Of a DNA stretch of 64,000 nt, positions 52,419-61,762 are shown one piece after another. The stretch is taken from contig NZ_SHKN01000001.1 of assembly GCF_004217115.1 (NCBI RefSeq), positions 1,367,781 to 1,431,780 on the forward strand, in the 5' to 3' direction. The DNA is from Ancylomarina subtilis. Lineage in GTDB: Bacteria; Bacteroidota; Bacteroidia; Bacteroidales; Marinifilaceae. Numbering within the stretch: position 1 is the first letter of the stretch; every line of letters begins with the position of its first letter. The notes beneath the pieces were generated by a model. That model was not told the DNA's origin. It was given only the letters and a program-made list of their open reading frames with translations, and did no database searches. The translations under genes were made by a program, and so were the position numbers.

Positions 52419-53044
52419 AAGTTTGTGGACTAAGAAGTCCTGAAAATATAGAACAAATTTCAACGCTTGATGTCGACTTTATGGGCTTTATATTCTTTAA
52501 ACGATCGAAGCGCTTTGTTAGTAATAGCCTAAACAAAAACATTATAAATGAAATTCCCAGTCACATTAAAAAAGTAGCTGTTTTTGTTAACGAACGATCA
52601 GAGGATGTTTTATGGACACTAAAAGACTACGAATACGGTTTCGACTACATTCAATGTCATGGCGATGAAACACCTGACTACTGCAAAGATCTGAGGGATC
52701 TGGGTTTTGGAGTCATTAAGGCGTTTCAAATGGATGAAGAATTTAATTTTGATCAGCTGGATTCCTATAAGGATGCAGTTGACTATTATCTATTCGACAC
52801 CTCATCTAAACATTACGGGGGAAGTGGTCAAAAATTCGACTGGTCGCTTCTCAAAAAATACAAAGGGAATAAGCCATTCTTTTTAAGTGGCGGAATTAAG
52901 CCTGAAGATGTAAATCAAGTGCAAAACATTTCTCACCCTCAACTTTTGGCCATCGATATTAATTCAGGTTTTGAAAATGAACCGGGCTTAAAGAACAGCA
53001 AATTGATCGAAACATTCAGCGAAAAACTAAAACAGCATTCATAA
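52409..53044 (+). CDS. trpF: Phosphoribosylanthranilate isomerase
   Basis: 211 residues. The N-terminal IKVCGLRSPENI contains the catalytic cysteine, and FDTSSKHYGGSGQKFDW and LSGGIKPEDV the catalytic aspartate and phosphate site. It performs the Amadori rearrangement before TrpC. Stand-alone rather than fused to trpC, and overlapping that gene by 10 bases. Confidence 0.96.
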   Translation: MQIKVCGLRSPENIEQISTLDVDFMGFIFFKRSKRFVSNSLNKNIINEIPSHIKKVAVFVNERSEDVLWTLKDYEYGFDYIQCHGDETPDYCKDLRDLGFGVIKAFQMDEEFNFDQLDSYKDAVDYYLFDTSSKHYGGSGQKFDWSLLKKYKGNKPFFLSGGIKPEDVNQVQNISHPQLLAIDINSGFENEPGLKNSKLIETFSEKLKQHS

Positions 53045-53062
53045 CCAGCAATACCAGATAAC

Positions 53063-54235
53063 ATGAATTATCAAATCGACAATAAAGGCTTCTATGGTAA
53101 ATTTGGAGGCGCGTACATCCCCGAATTATTACGTAAGAATGTAGATGAACTCCAGGCAGTTTATCTTGATATTTTAGAATCCAAAGATTTTAAAAACGAA
53201 TATGCACGTCTGCTTGACAACTACGTAGGACGACCGACCCCATTGACTTTTGCAAAAAATCTATCTACCAAATATCAAACCCAGGTTTATTTAAAACGCG
53301 AAGATCTGAACCACACAGGTGCACACAAAATCAATAATACAATTGGTCAGATTCTGTTGGCTAAGCATTTAGGAAAAAAACGAATTATTGCTGAGACAGG
53401 TGCCGGACAGCATGGTGTTGCAACAGCAACGGTTTGTGCTCTTTTCGGGTTGGAATGTGTCGTGCATATGGGAGCTCTTGATGTAGAAAGACAAGCACCC
53501 AATGTCGCACGAATGAAGATGCTTGGCGCTAAAGTTATCCCTGCAACCTCCGGCAACCAAACCCTAAAGGATGCAACCAACGAAGCCATTCGCGATTGGA
53601 TCGCCAATCCACACTCCTTTTATCTGATCGGTTCGGTTGTGGGCCCCCATCCCTACCCCGATATTGTCAGTCGTTTGCAATCTATTATTTCTGAAGAAAT
53701 CAGAGTGCAATTGAAAAAGGAGCAGAATAATCCAAATCCAAACTATGTGATTGCCTGTGTGGGTGGCGGCAGTAATGCGGCTGGTGCATTCTATCATTTT
53801 CTGAATGAGAACGAAGTAAACCTTGTAGCTGTTGAAGCGGCTGGAAAAGGTATCGATTCATCTGAAACGGCAGCAACTATTACCATTGGAACCACAGGCT
53901 TTATTCATGGAAGTAAAACCTTGCTTATGCAAGATAATGATGGTCAGATTGTCGAACCTTACTCCATATCAGCAGGTTTGGATTACCCCGGAGTGGGTCC
54001 CTTGCATGCCCATTTGGCTGAGAGTGGTCGTACGACCTATTTGGCTGCAACTGATGGTGAAGCCTTAAGTGCCGCTAAAACATTAGCCCTGAACGAAGGT
54101 ATTATTCCGGCACTTGAATCGGCACATGCATTGGCAGCACTCGACAAAATACAATTCAAAAAAGATGATACCGTCGTCGTGATTGTATCTGGTCGTGGCG
54201 ACAAGGATATGGAAACGTATATAGCACATCTTTAA
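53063..54235 (+). CDS. trpB: Tryptophan synthase beta chain
   Basis: 390 residues of the TrpB1 type. [20 protein letters not shown] contains the PLP lysine in HTGAHKIN, and [19 protein letters not shown] and [12 protein letters not shown] the substrate- and phosphate-binding loops. It condenses indole with serine. trpA follows after a 137-bp gap that is larger than others in the operon and holds repeats. Confidence 0.98.
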   Translation: MNYQIDNKGFYGKFGGAYIPELLRKNVDELQAVYLDILESKDFKNEYARLLDNYVGRPTPLTFAKNLSTKYQTQVYLKREDLNHTGAHKINNTIGQILLAKHLGKKRIIAETGAGQHGVATATVCALFGLECVVHMGALDVERQAPNVARMKMLGAKVIPATSGNQTLKDATNEAIRDWIANPHSFYLIGSVVGPHPYPDIVSRLQSIISEEIRVQLKKEQNNPNPNYVIACVGGGSNAAGAFYHFLNENEVNLVAVEAAGKGIDSSETAATITIGTTGFIHGSKTLLMQDNDGQIVEPYSISAGLDYPGVGPLHAHLAESGRTTYLAATDGEALSAAKTLALNEGIIPALESAHALAALDKIQFKKDDTVVVIVSGRGDKDMETYIAHL

Positions 54236-54316
54236 ATTAATAATTATGAATTTAGAATTATGAGTTAAAACGAAAAAACAAAATAACATACTCCGAATTC
54301 GCACAGAAACTATACT

Positions 54317-54335
54317 TCGACAACGCTCAGTAACC
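54317..54335. repeat. 19-bp dispersed repeat, copy 2
   Basis: Exact second copy of the repeat at 49950-49968. Upstream of it (about 54234-54265) lies an AT-rich stretch with the word AATTATGA twice. Both repeats account for the unusually long trpB-trpA gap. Confidence 0.6.
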
Positions 54336-54372
54336 ACCACATCATCTCATCATCAAATCAACTCATTATCCC

Positions 54373-55122
54373 ATGAACAGAATAGACAATTTATTCCTAA
54401 ATAAGAAACAAGATATCCTATCCATCTATTTTCCTGCCGGATATCCGAACCTAAACGACACTGTATCCAACCTGGAATTACTGCAGAAAAATGGCGCGGA
54501 TATGGTGGAAATTGGCATCCCCTTTTCTGATCCTTTGGCAGATGGATCAGCCATACAAGCCGCCTCGAAGCAAGCCCTGGACAATGGCATGAAACTCAGC
54601 CTGCTTTTTGAACAGCTATGTTCTATTCGAAAAACCATCAACATTCCCCTATTGTTGATGGGCTATTGGAACACTATTTACTGTTATGGAGTCGAGTCTT
54701 TCCTTCAGGATTGTCAAAAAGTGGGCATCGATGGACTTATCATCCCCGATCTGCCTTTGGAAGAATTCGAGGAACATTACAAGGCCGACTTTCACAAATA
54801 TGGCATCTATAATGTTCTGCTGGCTTGCCCGGAAACTAACGAAGATCGCTTACAACGCCTAGCCAATGCCAGTCAGGGCTTCCTTTATTTGGTCTCATCA
54901 TCGGCAACGACAGGTGGCAGCCTAAAAATTGACAAAAAACAAGAGGCGTATTTCGACCGAATTAAGACGATTGAGACACCCAGCCTTATCGGATTTGGGA
55001 TCAGTAATAAAGAAAGTTTCGAATATGCCTGCCAATTTGCCAATGGTGCGATTGTAGGGACTGCCTTTGTTAAAGCTCTGAAAAAAAATGAAGCAGAAGA
55101 ATTTATAAGAGGCTTAATCTAA
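54373..55122 (+). CDS. trpA: Tryptophan synthase alpha chain
   Basis: 249 residues, TIM barrel. Catalytic Glu lies in GADMVEIGIPFSDPLADGSA and Asp in GLIIPDLPLEEF; the phosphate loop is IGFGISNKESF. It releases indole from indole-3-glycerol phosphate and channels it to TrpB. Slightly shorter than the enterobacterial protein, as is usual in Bacteroidota. Last gene of the operon, followed by a terminator. Confidence 0.97.
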   Translation: MNRIDNLFLNKKQDILSIYFPAGYPNLNDTVSNLELLQKNGADMVEIGIPFSDPLADGSAIQAASKQALDNGMKLSLLFEQLCSIRKTINIPLLLMGYWNTIYCYGVESFLQDCQKVGIDGLIIPDLPLEEFEEHYKADFHKYGIYNVLLACPETNEDRLQRLANASQGFLYLVSSSATTGGSLKIDKKQEAYFDRIKTIETPSLIGFGISNKESFEYACQFANGAIVGTAFVKALKKNEAEEFIRGLI

Positions 55123-55143
55123 ATATGGATGACATTTAGAAAC

Positions 55144-55175
55144 AAAAAAGCGCAGTAATGAACTGCGCCTTTTTA
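55144..55175. terminator. Terminator between trpA and the second ABC transporter gene
   Basis: The stem GCGCAGT/ACTGCGC flanked by A and T runs serves both converging genes. Confidence 0.88.
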
Positions 55176-55196
55176 ATTTCTCAAACAACATCTTAT

Positions 55197-58100
55197 CTAC
55201 AGTCGTTTTAAACGGATTTTAAAATCACCATGTGGCATAAGTTTCAACCACAATCGCTCTATATAGGCAAAGAATTTTCTGAAAAAATCAGCATATAGAG
55301 TCAAATAGAAAAAGGCCGTTGTCAGCCAGATAAATATAAGATTGAACCAAAAAGTCTCTATCAAATAATTGCCAACACGTTTTTCTGCGGCATAAAAATG
55401 GGCACGTCCCATTTTATTCTTAGGAGATTTAAACACCGGATCTTTTAGCTGAACCAGTTCATTTTTATATTCAGTCAGTTTATTCAATTCACGCTTATTA
55501 AGCACGACTTTCTCTATCGCATTGTTATGATATTTCTGCTTAAAATCAAACAGCTCTTCAAAACTACCATACTCTTCAAGCAAATTATTGTAAACGTTAT
55601 CCCGCTCATTAGAAGCCCTCGAATAATAGCCCCATGACAATTGCTGTAAATCATCTAACCACTGATTTACGGAGTCAGCATTCATGATTGAAATATCTTT
55701 AGGGAGGGTCTCAAGGCGAGACAGTTTAGAAAACTCATTCCGAAGTAATGTCAGCTCCTTCGCCTTTTCAGTCTTTGCTTTTGCATGACGGATGTAAGCT
55801 TTGTAACGCTGCGACAATTCAGGAATAAGAAAAGACGCATTATAAGAGGCTTCACTCATCTCTTTTTCTAAATCAAAAAATTGTTTCTCAAACTCATTCT
55901 GACTAAACTGTTCAACCATTAAAGCCTCATAAGCCCATCTTGAGGTCATCAAATCGCCACAAACTGGCACATATTTTTGAGTTGTAATGCTAGGATGTAA
56001 CTTGTTATAACTCACAATAACACCCGAAAATAACAGTTGAGGAACCAGAATAAAAGGTATGGAAACATAAACAGCCACCACTGAATTCAATGACGCAGAT
56101 AGGTTTAAACCAATAAGATTTGCACAGGCAGACACCGTGTACAACATCAACCAATACTCGAAATTCAACCCTTTTATTTCCAATATCGAATTGGCTATAA
56201 TCACAAAAAAGAAACTCTGAATGGCTGAAATTCCAAGCATAACAAGAACTTTGGAATTGATGTAACTCAAACGACTCAAATTCAAAAAGGATTCACGTTT
56301 GATTATTCGCCTGTCGTGCAATATCTCCTCAGCTGAAATGATTAAGCCAAGAAAAAGAGCGACCACTACCGCCATAAAAATATAAGAAGGTAAATTTTCA
56401 TTTTTTGCAAAAATATAGGCCGTAGGATCATCTTCGGTCCCGCTAATATACTTGGTGAAATAACCCAATATCACCGCCAATAAGGGGGCTTCCAATAGGG
56501 TTATCATCATGTATTGAACGTTACTCAATTTCGCGTTGATATCACGAGACAGGTAAATTTTAAGCTGTTGTAATCGTTCGGGAATTTTAAAATAGTTCTC
56601 GGGTAAGTTTGTCTTTCGTTTAGGGGCAGCAATTTTCTTTTTACTTTCAATTTCTTCCTTATACAAAGCATACCAGTCCTCAGGATCGCGTTTACGCTTA
56701 CGAATCTGTCTGCCATATTCGTTCATCATTTTTGTCTCAATAATTTTGAGAATCTGCTCCGAACTCACATTACCGCATGATAAACATTCACTCTCTTCGG
56801 CATTCACAAAATGGCTTTGTGTTTTAAAATAAACGATGGCTTCAACCGGGTTTCCTGAATAGATCACACGTCCCCCCTGGTCCAGGATAATCAAAACATC
56901 CAACAACTTAAAAATATCTGAGGATGGCTGATGGATATTACACATCACCAAGCGTCCTCTCAAAGTTTGACGTTTCAATAAAAGCATTACTTTTTCCGAG
57001 TCCATACTCGACAAACCTGAAGTTGGCTCATCCACAAAAAGAACCGAAGGACGACGCATCATCTCCAAAGCAATATTCAATCGCTTACGCTGGCCTCCAC
57101 TTAAAATCTTATTGATGGGATCGCCCACTTTTAGATCGCGGGCCTCAACCAAATCGAACTTCTCCAGCGTATCCTCAATCAAATCGTTGATCGCAGTTTC
57201 AGTAATATTGTCGAAACACAGTTTCGCGTTATAATACAGGTTTTCAACGACTGTAAGCTCTTCAAGCAATAAATCTTCCTGAGGCACATAACCAATAATT
57301 CCAGCAAGCTTTTCTTTCTCTTTATGCAAATCGTAACCATTGATCCAGATATTTCCAGAATTCAATGGTAAGTTTCCATTCAAAACATTAAGAAGAGTGG
57401 ATTTACCTGTTCCACTGCCCCCCATTATTCCAATCAATTGGCCGGATTGTGCTTTAAAACTAAAGGGATGCACACCATTATCAGTTCCTTTAAACTTAAA
57501 CTCAATATCCTTTGCAACAAGATTTATAAGTGAACGATGCTTCCCTTCAATAAACTCAGAAACAACTTGAGAATAATAGATCGGATCGATACGAGGCGAA
57601 CGAATTACGGAACCAAAAGTGATAATATAACTTCGGTCAACCTTGATATTATGCCCATTCAGGAACAGATTATATTCTCCAAAGTACTTGATCAAATATG
57701 TATTGGTACTCTTTATTCGAAGAACAAAAACACGACCTCGAAGTTTGGGTTCGTAAATGTGTTTTACCTTCTCATCCTTAAAATCCTCATTACTATCAAT
57801 CAATAAGATATGATCGTTGAATGGGATGGAATATTCGTCACCTAAAATAAACTGTTTGGCGTAATCAAACTCTTCTTCAGAAATTTTAAATGCAATGGCA
57901 ACTGTGTGAACATACTCAAGAATTTCTTCTCCTACAAATTCAGAATCATCAATAAACTCAAGCAATTGAAGCATGATCCAAACTTTTTGTTCCTGATCCA
58001 CCTCCTCCAACAAACTCAGACAAACTTCAGTCAGTTGCTTATGCTTGGTCTGAATGTAATCCAAATTCTCGTTATCGTAATAGGATGCCTTCAAATAGGT

Positions 58101-58259
58101 GTCAAAATCACTTAAATAACGTTCCTGCCATTCTTTATTGAACCTGGTTTCAAGGTAATGAGCCACAACATCACGGGCTGCTAATTCAAAACCTTGTTTT
58201 TGCTCATCAACAATAATGGCAAACAATTTCATCAGAGCATTTAAAACAGATTCATTCAT
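55197..58259 (-). CDS. Large ABCG-type ABC transporter, paralogue of the one at 5736
   Basis: 1020 residues with the same architecture as the 5736-8789 protein: helical TerB-like N-terminus, FHA-like segment (LFLNGHNIKVDRSYIITFGS), ATPase with Walker A GGSGTGKST, signature LSGGQRKRL, Walker B VLFVDEPTSGL and switch HQPSS, a CLSCGN linker, about six membrane segments and a helical insertion before the last. Identity is visible throughout, yet extensive divergence shows an old duplication. Unlike the first copy it has no small envelope genes beside it. Substrate unknown. Confidence 0.88.
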   Translation of the reverse strand: MNESVLNALMKLFAIIVDEQKQGFELAARDVVAHYLETRFNKEWQERYLSDFDTYLKASYYDNENLDYIQTKHKQLTEVCLSLLEEVDQEQKVWIMLQLLEFIDDSEFVGEEILEYVHTVAIAFKISEEEFDYAKQFILGDEYSIPFNDHILLIDSNEDFKDEKVKHIYEPKLRGRVFVLRIKSTNTYLIKYFGEYNLFLNGHNIKVDRSYIITFGSVIRSPRIDPIYYSQVVSEFIEGKHRSLINLVAKDIEFKFKGTDNGVHPFSFKAQSGQLIGIMGGSGTGKSTLLNVLNGNLPLNSGNIWINGYDLHKEKEKLAGIIGYVPQEDLLLEELTVVENLYYNAKLCFDNITETAINDLIEDTLEKFDLVEARDLKVGDPINKILSGGQRKRLNIALEMMRRPSVLFVDEPTSGLSSMDSEKVMLLLKRQTLRGRLVMCNIHQPSSDIFKLLDVLIILDQGGRVIYSGNPVEAIVYFKTQSHFVNAEESECLSCGNVSSEQILKIIETKMMNEYGRQIRKRKRDPEDWYALYKEEIESKKKIAAPKRKTNLPENYFKIPERLQQLKIYLSRDINAKLSNVQYMMITLLEAPLLAVILGYFTKYISGTEDDPTAYIFAKNENLPSYIFMAVVVALFLGLIISAEEILHDRRIIKRESFLNLSRLSYINSKVLVMLGISAIQSFFFVIIANSILEIKGLNFEYWLMLYTVSACANLIGLNLSASLNSVVAVYVSIPFILVPQLLFSGVIVSYNKLHPSITTQKYVPVCGDLMTSRWAYEALMVEQFSQNEFEKQFFDLEKEMSEASYNASFLIPELSQRYKAYIRHAKAKTEKAKELTLLRNEFSKLSRLETLPKDISIMNADSVNQWLDDLQQLSWGYYSRASNERDNVYNNLLEEYGSFEELFDFKQKYHNNAIEKVVLNKRELNKLTEYKNELVQLKDPVFKSPKNKMGRAHFYAAEKRVGNYLIETFWFNLIFIWLTTAFFYLTLYADFFRKFFAYIERLWLKLMPHGDFKIRLKRL

Positions 58260-58454
58260 TCTTCGTTTTTAGGGAGATTAGGTTGATTTATTTGCAAGAG
58301 CTCTAATTTAAAAAATATAATAGAGATTCCTCACCAAAGGACTTTAGGAATTTGCAAAGCTAAAGAAAAAAGAGAGGCTTCATACAAACCTAACTATCAA
58401 GTTAAATAGAAACTTATGATGCAAACGTTTCCATGAAATTATTTTATTTTTTTC

Positions 58455-58485
58455 TTGTCAGATAAAAAAATACCTCCTACATTGC
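58455..58485 (+). promoter_or_regulatory. Possible promoter of the phe/tyr operon
   Basis: CTTG near 58454-58457, a 20-base spacer and TACATTGC at 58478-58485 resemble TTTG-N19/21-TAnnTTTG with mismatches. The predicted start is about 15 bases before the first leader-peptide ATG. Confidence 0.4.
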
Positions 58486-58504
58486 ACGCATCAAATAAGA
58501 CAAC

Positions 58505-58555
58505 ATGACTGTATTAAATTCATATTTCTGGTTCTATTTTTACTTTATCAACTGA
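58505..58555 (+). CDS. First Phe/Tyr leader peptide of the aromatic operon
   Basis: A 16-residue frame (ATG 58505, TGA 58553-58555), MTVLNSYFWFYFYFIN. Eight of its residues from position 7 to 14 are aromatic: four Phe, three Tyr and one Trp. Ahead of prephenate dehydratase, tyrA and DAHP synthase genes this is the expected sensor of charged aromatic tRNAs. Confidence 0.9.
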   Translation: MTVLNSYFWFYFYFIN

Positions 58556-58559
58556 TAGA

Positions 58560-58628
58560 GCGGAACCTTATATGTATATACTACACACAATATTCTGAGG
58601 CTTCGCATAATGCGAAGCCTTTTTTTTT
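58560..58628 (+). promoter_or_regulatory. Attenuator 1 of the aromatic operon
   Basis: The terminator AGGCTTCGCA/TGCGAAGCCT (10 bp, loop TAA) with eight T lies at 58598-58628. Directly after the leader stop, GCGGAACCTTA (58560-58570) can pair with TGAGGCTTCGC (58596-58606) at 10 of 11 positions including wobbles, an antiterminator that would destroy the terminator stem. Confidence 0.88.
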
Positions 58629-58651
58629 CACTCAAAATTCAATACAAAAAG

Positions 58652-58738
58652 ATGAATACATCAATGTCATATAACTATTTCTTTTATTTCTGGTTCTTCT
58701 ATTTTAGAAGCGATCCGAGACCTTATGACATCATCTGA
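58652..58738 (+). CDS. Second Phe/Tyr leader peptide of the aromatic operon
   Basis: A 28-residue frame (ATG 58652, TGA 58736-58738) starting MNTSMSYN with YNYFFYFWFFYF at positions 7-18: six Phe, four Tyr and one Trp in twelve residues, plus Tyr25. DNA around TTTCTGGTTCT and ACCTTATG recurs from the first leader, indicating that the two arose by tandem duplication. Confidence 0.9.
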   Translation: MNTSMSYNYFFYFWFFYFRSDPRPYDII

Positions 58739-58798
58739 ACAAAAAAATAACAGAATAGTATGCAAAGCGTCTCGGGGAAATCCTCGAGACGCTTTTTT
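58714..58798 (+). promoter_or_regulatory. Attenuator 2 of the aromatic operon
   Basis: The terminator AAAGCGTCTCGGGG/CCTCGAGACGCTTT (14 bp with one wobble, loop AAAT) and a T run lie at 58764-58798. CCGAGAC inside the end of the leader frame (58715-58721) is the perfect complement of GTCTCGG in the 5' arm (58769-58775). A ribosome stalled on the aromatic codons would leave it free to act as antiterminator. Confidence 0.9.
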
Positions 58799-58830
58799 AT
58801 TAACCAAAATTATAAAACCACTAGAATTCA

Positions 58831-59685
58831 ATGTCCATGCAAATAGCAATACAAGGTGTAAAAGGTGCATTCCACGAGGTCGCAGCTCGAAATTATTTCG
58901 GGAATGATATCGAAATTCTACCCAAACTTCATTTTTCTGATTTAGCAGAATCAGTTAAAAAAGGAGAATGTGACTTTGGCATTATGGCCGTAGAAAATAC
59001 CATATCCGGGACCATACATGCCAATTTAAATTTAATACAGGAGCACAAACTGGTTGTCTGTGGTGAAGAATATCTCCGTATCAAACAAAATTTGGTTGCA
59101 AAAAAGGGTTGTCGAATAGAGGACCTATCAGAAGTCCGATCTCACTATATGGCCATCAACCAATCTCGTAATTTCTTTAAACAACACCAACATATTCAAC
59201 TCATAGAATCGGTTGACACGGCATTAAGTATGAAAGAAATTGCTGAAGATAATTTGGATAATGTCGGAGCAATTGGGAGTCTTTTGGCGGCAGAATACTA
59301 CGATTTGGATGTTCTGGCAGAAAACATTGAAACGAACCGTAAAAATTACACGCGATTTTTGATTTTAAGACGGGATAATACCTGGAAAAAAACAGCGAGT
59401 AACAAAGCTTCAATGGCCCTAACTCTCGATAATCATCCCGGTAGTTTAGCCGAAATCCTTTCAATTATTGCAGCACATCAAATTGATTTAAGCAAAATTG
59501 AATCGGTTCCCTTAGTTGGTGAACCCTGGCACTATCGGTTCTATCTGGATGTCCTATTTCATCATAAAGAGAATTATCAAAAGATGATAGCTGAAATTAA
59601 AAGCAAACTCGATCAACTTGATATTCTTGGCGAATATACAAGTGGCAATCAATCTTATTCAAAAATTCACAACCATGGCAATTAG
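58831..59685 (+). CDS. pheA: Prephenate dehydratase
   Basis: 284 residues. The catalytic domain (IAIQGVKGAFHEVAARNYFG, GIMAVENTISGTI) lacks the conventional TRF spelling only slightly (NYTRFLIL is present). An ACT domain (ALTLDNHPGSLAEILSIIAA through the ESVPLVGEPWHYRFYLD segment) mediates phenylalanine feedback. No chorismate mutase part is attached; that activity is at the end of this operon. The aminotransferase starts inside its last codons (11-base overlap). Confidence 0.94.
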   Translation: MSMQIAIQGVKGAFHEVAARNYFGNDIEILPKLHFSDLAESVKKGECDFGIMAVENTISGTIHANLNLIQEHKLVVCGEEYLRIKQNLVAKKGCRIEDLSEVRSHYMAINQSRNFFKQHQHIQLIESVDTALSMKEIAEDNLDNVGAIGSLLAAEYYDLDVLAENIETNRKNYTRFLILRRDNTWKKTASNKASMALTLDNHPGSLAEILSIIAAHQIDLSKIESVPLVGEPWHYRFYLDVLFHHKENYQKMIAEIKSKLDQLDILGEYTSGNQSYSKIHNHGN

Positions 59686-60823
59686 AATCGCAAACAGATT
59701 ATCTCAGGTCGAAGAATACTATTTTTCTAAAAAATTAGCCGAAGTCGAATCACTTAAACAGGCTGGCGCTGATATTATCAATCTAGGGATTGGGAGTCCG
59801 GACATGCCTCCACACCCCGATGTGAAAAAGGAATTGGTTCATGCCTGCAATCAAAAAGGAAGCAATCATTATCAATCGTACAGAGGTTTGGAAAGTTTTC
59901 GTCAAGCCATTGCCCATTGGTATAAATCGATTTACGATGTGCAATTAAACCCGGCTTCACAAATCTTACCCCTAATGGGATCAAAAGAAGGCATCATGCA
60001 CGTTTCGATGGCCTTTTGCAATCCTGGCGATACGGTTTTAGTTCCCAATCCTTGTTACCCGGCTTACCTGTCGGCATCAAAACTTTTAAATATAAACCTG
60101 AAATTTTATCATTTAAAAGAGGAGAATAATTGGTTACCCGATATGGAAGAGATTGAAAGCTTATGTGACGATTCGTGTCGTATGATCTGGACCAATTACC
60201 CGCATATGCCTACAGGGGCAAACGGTAATATGGACGTTTTCAATCAGTTGGTCGAGTTGGCTAAAAAGAAGAATATTCTTATTGTCAACGACAACCCCTA
60301 CAGTTTGATATTGAATGACAAACCTGAGAGTTTATTGCAAGTTGAAGGTGTAAGTGAATACGTTTTGGAGATGAACTCATTGAGTAAATCGCACAATATG
60401 GCTGGTTTTAGAGTTGGAATGCTTTGCGGATCAGAAAAAAACATCAATCATGTTTTAAAAGTGAAAAGTAATTTCGATTCGGGCATGTATAAACCCATTC
60501 AAATTGCAGCAAGCAAAGCTTTAGCCGTAGATTCCAGCTGGTATCTGGGACTTAATAAAAGTTATCAGAAGCGTAGAGATTTGATTTGGAAACTTGCCGA
60601 CAAGCTGAATTGCCAATACAAAAAAGACAGCGTGGGCATGTTCGTTTGGGCGAAAATTCCCGATCAATTTGATTCCGGAGAATCGTTCTCAGATCACCTG
60701 CTCTATCAGAAAAGTGTCTTTGCCACTCCGGGCATCGTATTCGGACAAGAAGGAAAAAAATACATTCGTTTTTCACTCTGTGCCACAGAGGAAAGTATAA
60801 AACAGGCAATCGATAGGTGCTAA
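59675..60823 (+). CDS. Class-I/II aminotransferase of the aromatic operon
   Basis: 382 residues from the ATG at 59675, which overlaps the pheA end by 11 bases; an in-frame upstream start inside pheA is less likely. Fold-type I features are NLGIGSPDMPPHP, the PLP aspartate region NDNPYSLILND and the Schiff-base lysine in NSLSKSHNMAGFRVG. The family includes aspartate, LL-diaminopimelate and aromatic aminotransferases. Position between pheA and tyrA suggests it transaminates prephenate, phenylpyruvate or hydroxyphenylpyruvate. Confidence 0.88.
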   Translation: MAIRIANRLSQVEEYYFSKKLAEVESLKQAGADIINLGIGSPDMPPHPDVKKELVHACNQKGSNHYQSYRGLESFRQAIAHWYKSIYDVQLNPASQILPLMGSKEGIMHVSMAFCNPGDTVLVPNPCYPAYLSASKLLNINLKFYHLKEENNWLPDMEEIESLCDDSCRMIWTNYPHMPTGANGNMDVFNQLVELAKKKNILIVNDNPYSLILNDKPESLLQVEGVSEYVLEMNSLSKSHNMAGFRVGMLCGSEKNINHVLKVKSNFDSGMYKPIQIAASKALAVDSSWYLGLNKSYQKRRDLIWKLADKLNCQYKKDSVGMFVWAKIPDQFDSGESFSDHLLYQKSVFATPGIVFGQEGKKYIRFSLCATEESIKQAIDRC

Positions 60824-60842
60824 AACAGTTTAATAGGAAAAA

Positions 60843-61685
60843 ATGAAAATAGGAATAATAGGTTTAGGATTAATAGGTGGATCGATTGCAACCGATTTGA
60901 GAAAACGCGGTTTTGCATCCCAAATATTGGGCCACGATGCCAGTAAGCTTCATGCTGAAACGGCCTTAAAATTTGGCTTAGTTGATTCACTCTCTTCCCT
61001 GGATGAATTGATTAAAAATAGTGAATTGATTATCATGTCCATTCCAGGAGATGCGACACTCAAGTTACTCCCAAAGGTTTTGGATCAGGTCAGCACACAG
61101 GTTGTATGCGATGTGGCCTCCATTAAAAGTCAGATTTGTGAACGGGTGAAATATCACCAGAATCGGAAGCAATTTGTAGCAACACATCCCATGGCGGGAA
61201 CTGAACATTCGGGGCCTTGGGCAGCAAAATCAGGTCTTTTCGATGGAAAAGCAAGCATTTTTTGCGATGCTGAAGACAGTGACGAAACATGTTTACGTGT
61301 CGTTCATCAGATGTACGAATGCCTCAACATGCGTGTATTGTACATGAGTGGCTTCAATCATGATGTGCATGCCGCCTATGTGTCTCACATTTCACACATC
61401 AGTTCCTTTGCCTTAGCCTTAACGGTTTTGGAGAAAGAAAAAAATGAGAAAAACATTTTTGATCTGGCCAGTGGCGGTTTTGATTCCACTGTCCGATTAG
61501 CCAAGAGTGATGCTGAAATGTGGGCTCCCATTTTCAACCATAACGCCAACAATGTTTTAACGGTACTCAACACCTATATCGACAGTTTGAATCAATTTAA
61601 AACGGCTATCGAAAACAGAGATCGTGAGGGTTTAATTCACATGATTTCGAAGGCAAACCGAATAAAACGAGCACTCAGAGAATAA
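60843..61685 (+). CDS. tyrA: Prephenate dehydrogenase
   Basis: 280 residues. NAD(P)-binding GIIGLGLIGGSIA opens the protein, and ATHPMAGTEHSGPWAA and YVSHISHISSFALAL hold the substrate-binding and catalytic histidine blocks of the TyrA family. It oxidatively decarboxylates prephenate to hydroxyphenylpyruvate for tyrosine. No ACT or chorismate mutase domain is attached. Confidence 0.94.
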   Translation: MKIGIIGLGLIGGSIATDLRKRGFASQILGHDASKLHAETALKFGLVDSLSSLDELIKNSELIIMSIPGDATLKLLPKVLDQVSTQVVCDVASIKSQICERVKYHQNRKQFVATHPMAGTEHSGPWAAKSGLFDGKASIFCDAEDSDETCLRVVHQMYECLNMRVLYMSGFNHDVHAAYVSHISHISSFALALTVLEKEKNEKNIFDLASGGFDSTVRLAKSDAEMWAPIFNHNANNVLTVLNTYIDSLNQFKTAIENRDREGLIHMISKANRIKRALRE

Positions 61686-61762
61686 AACCACAGGTAAATT
61701 ATTAACTCATATTTTAATTAGTGATGAAAAATTGCTAACTATCAGCCAAATTAGAGAAAAAG

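Noticed and set aside
59618-59674. Upstream start for the aminotransferase inside pheA
   Set aside because: It would add 19 residues unlike the family and deepen the overlap with pheA; the ATG at 59675 gives the usual N-terminus and a short coupled overlap.
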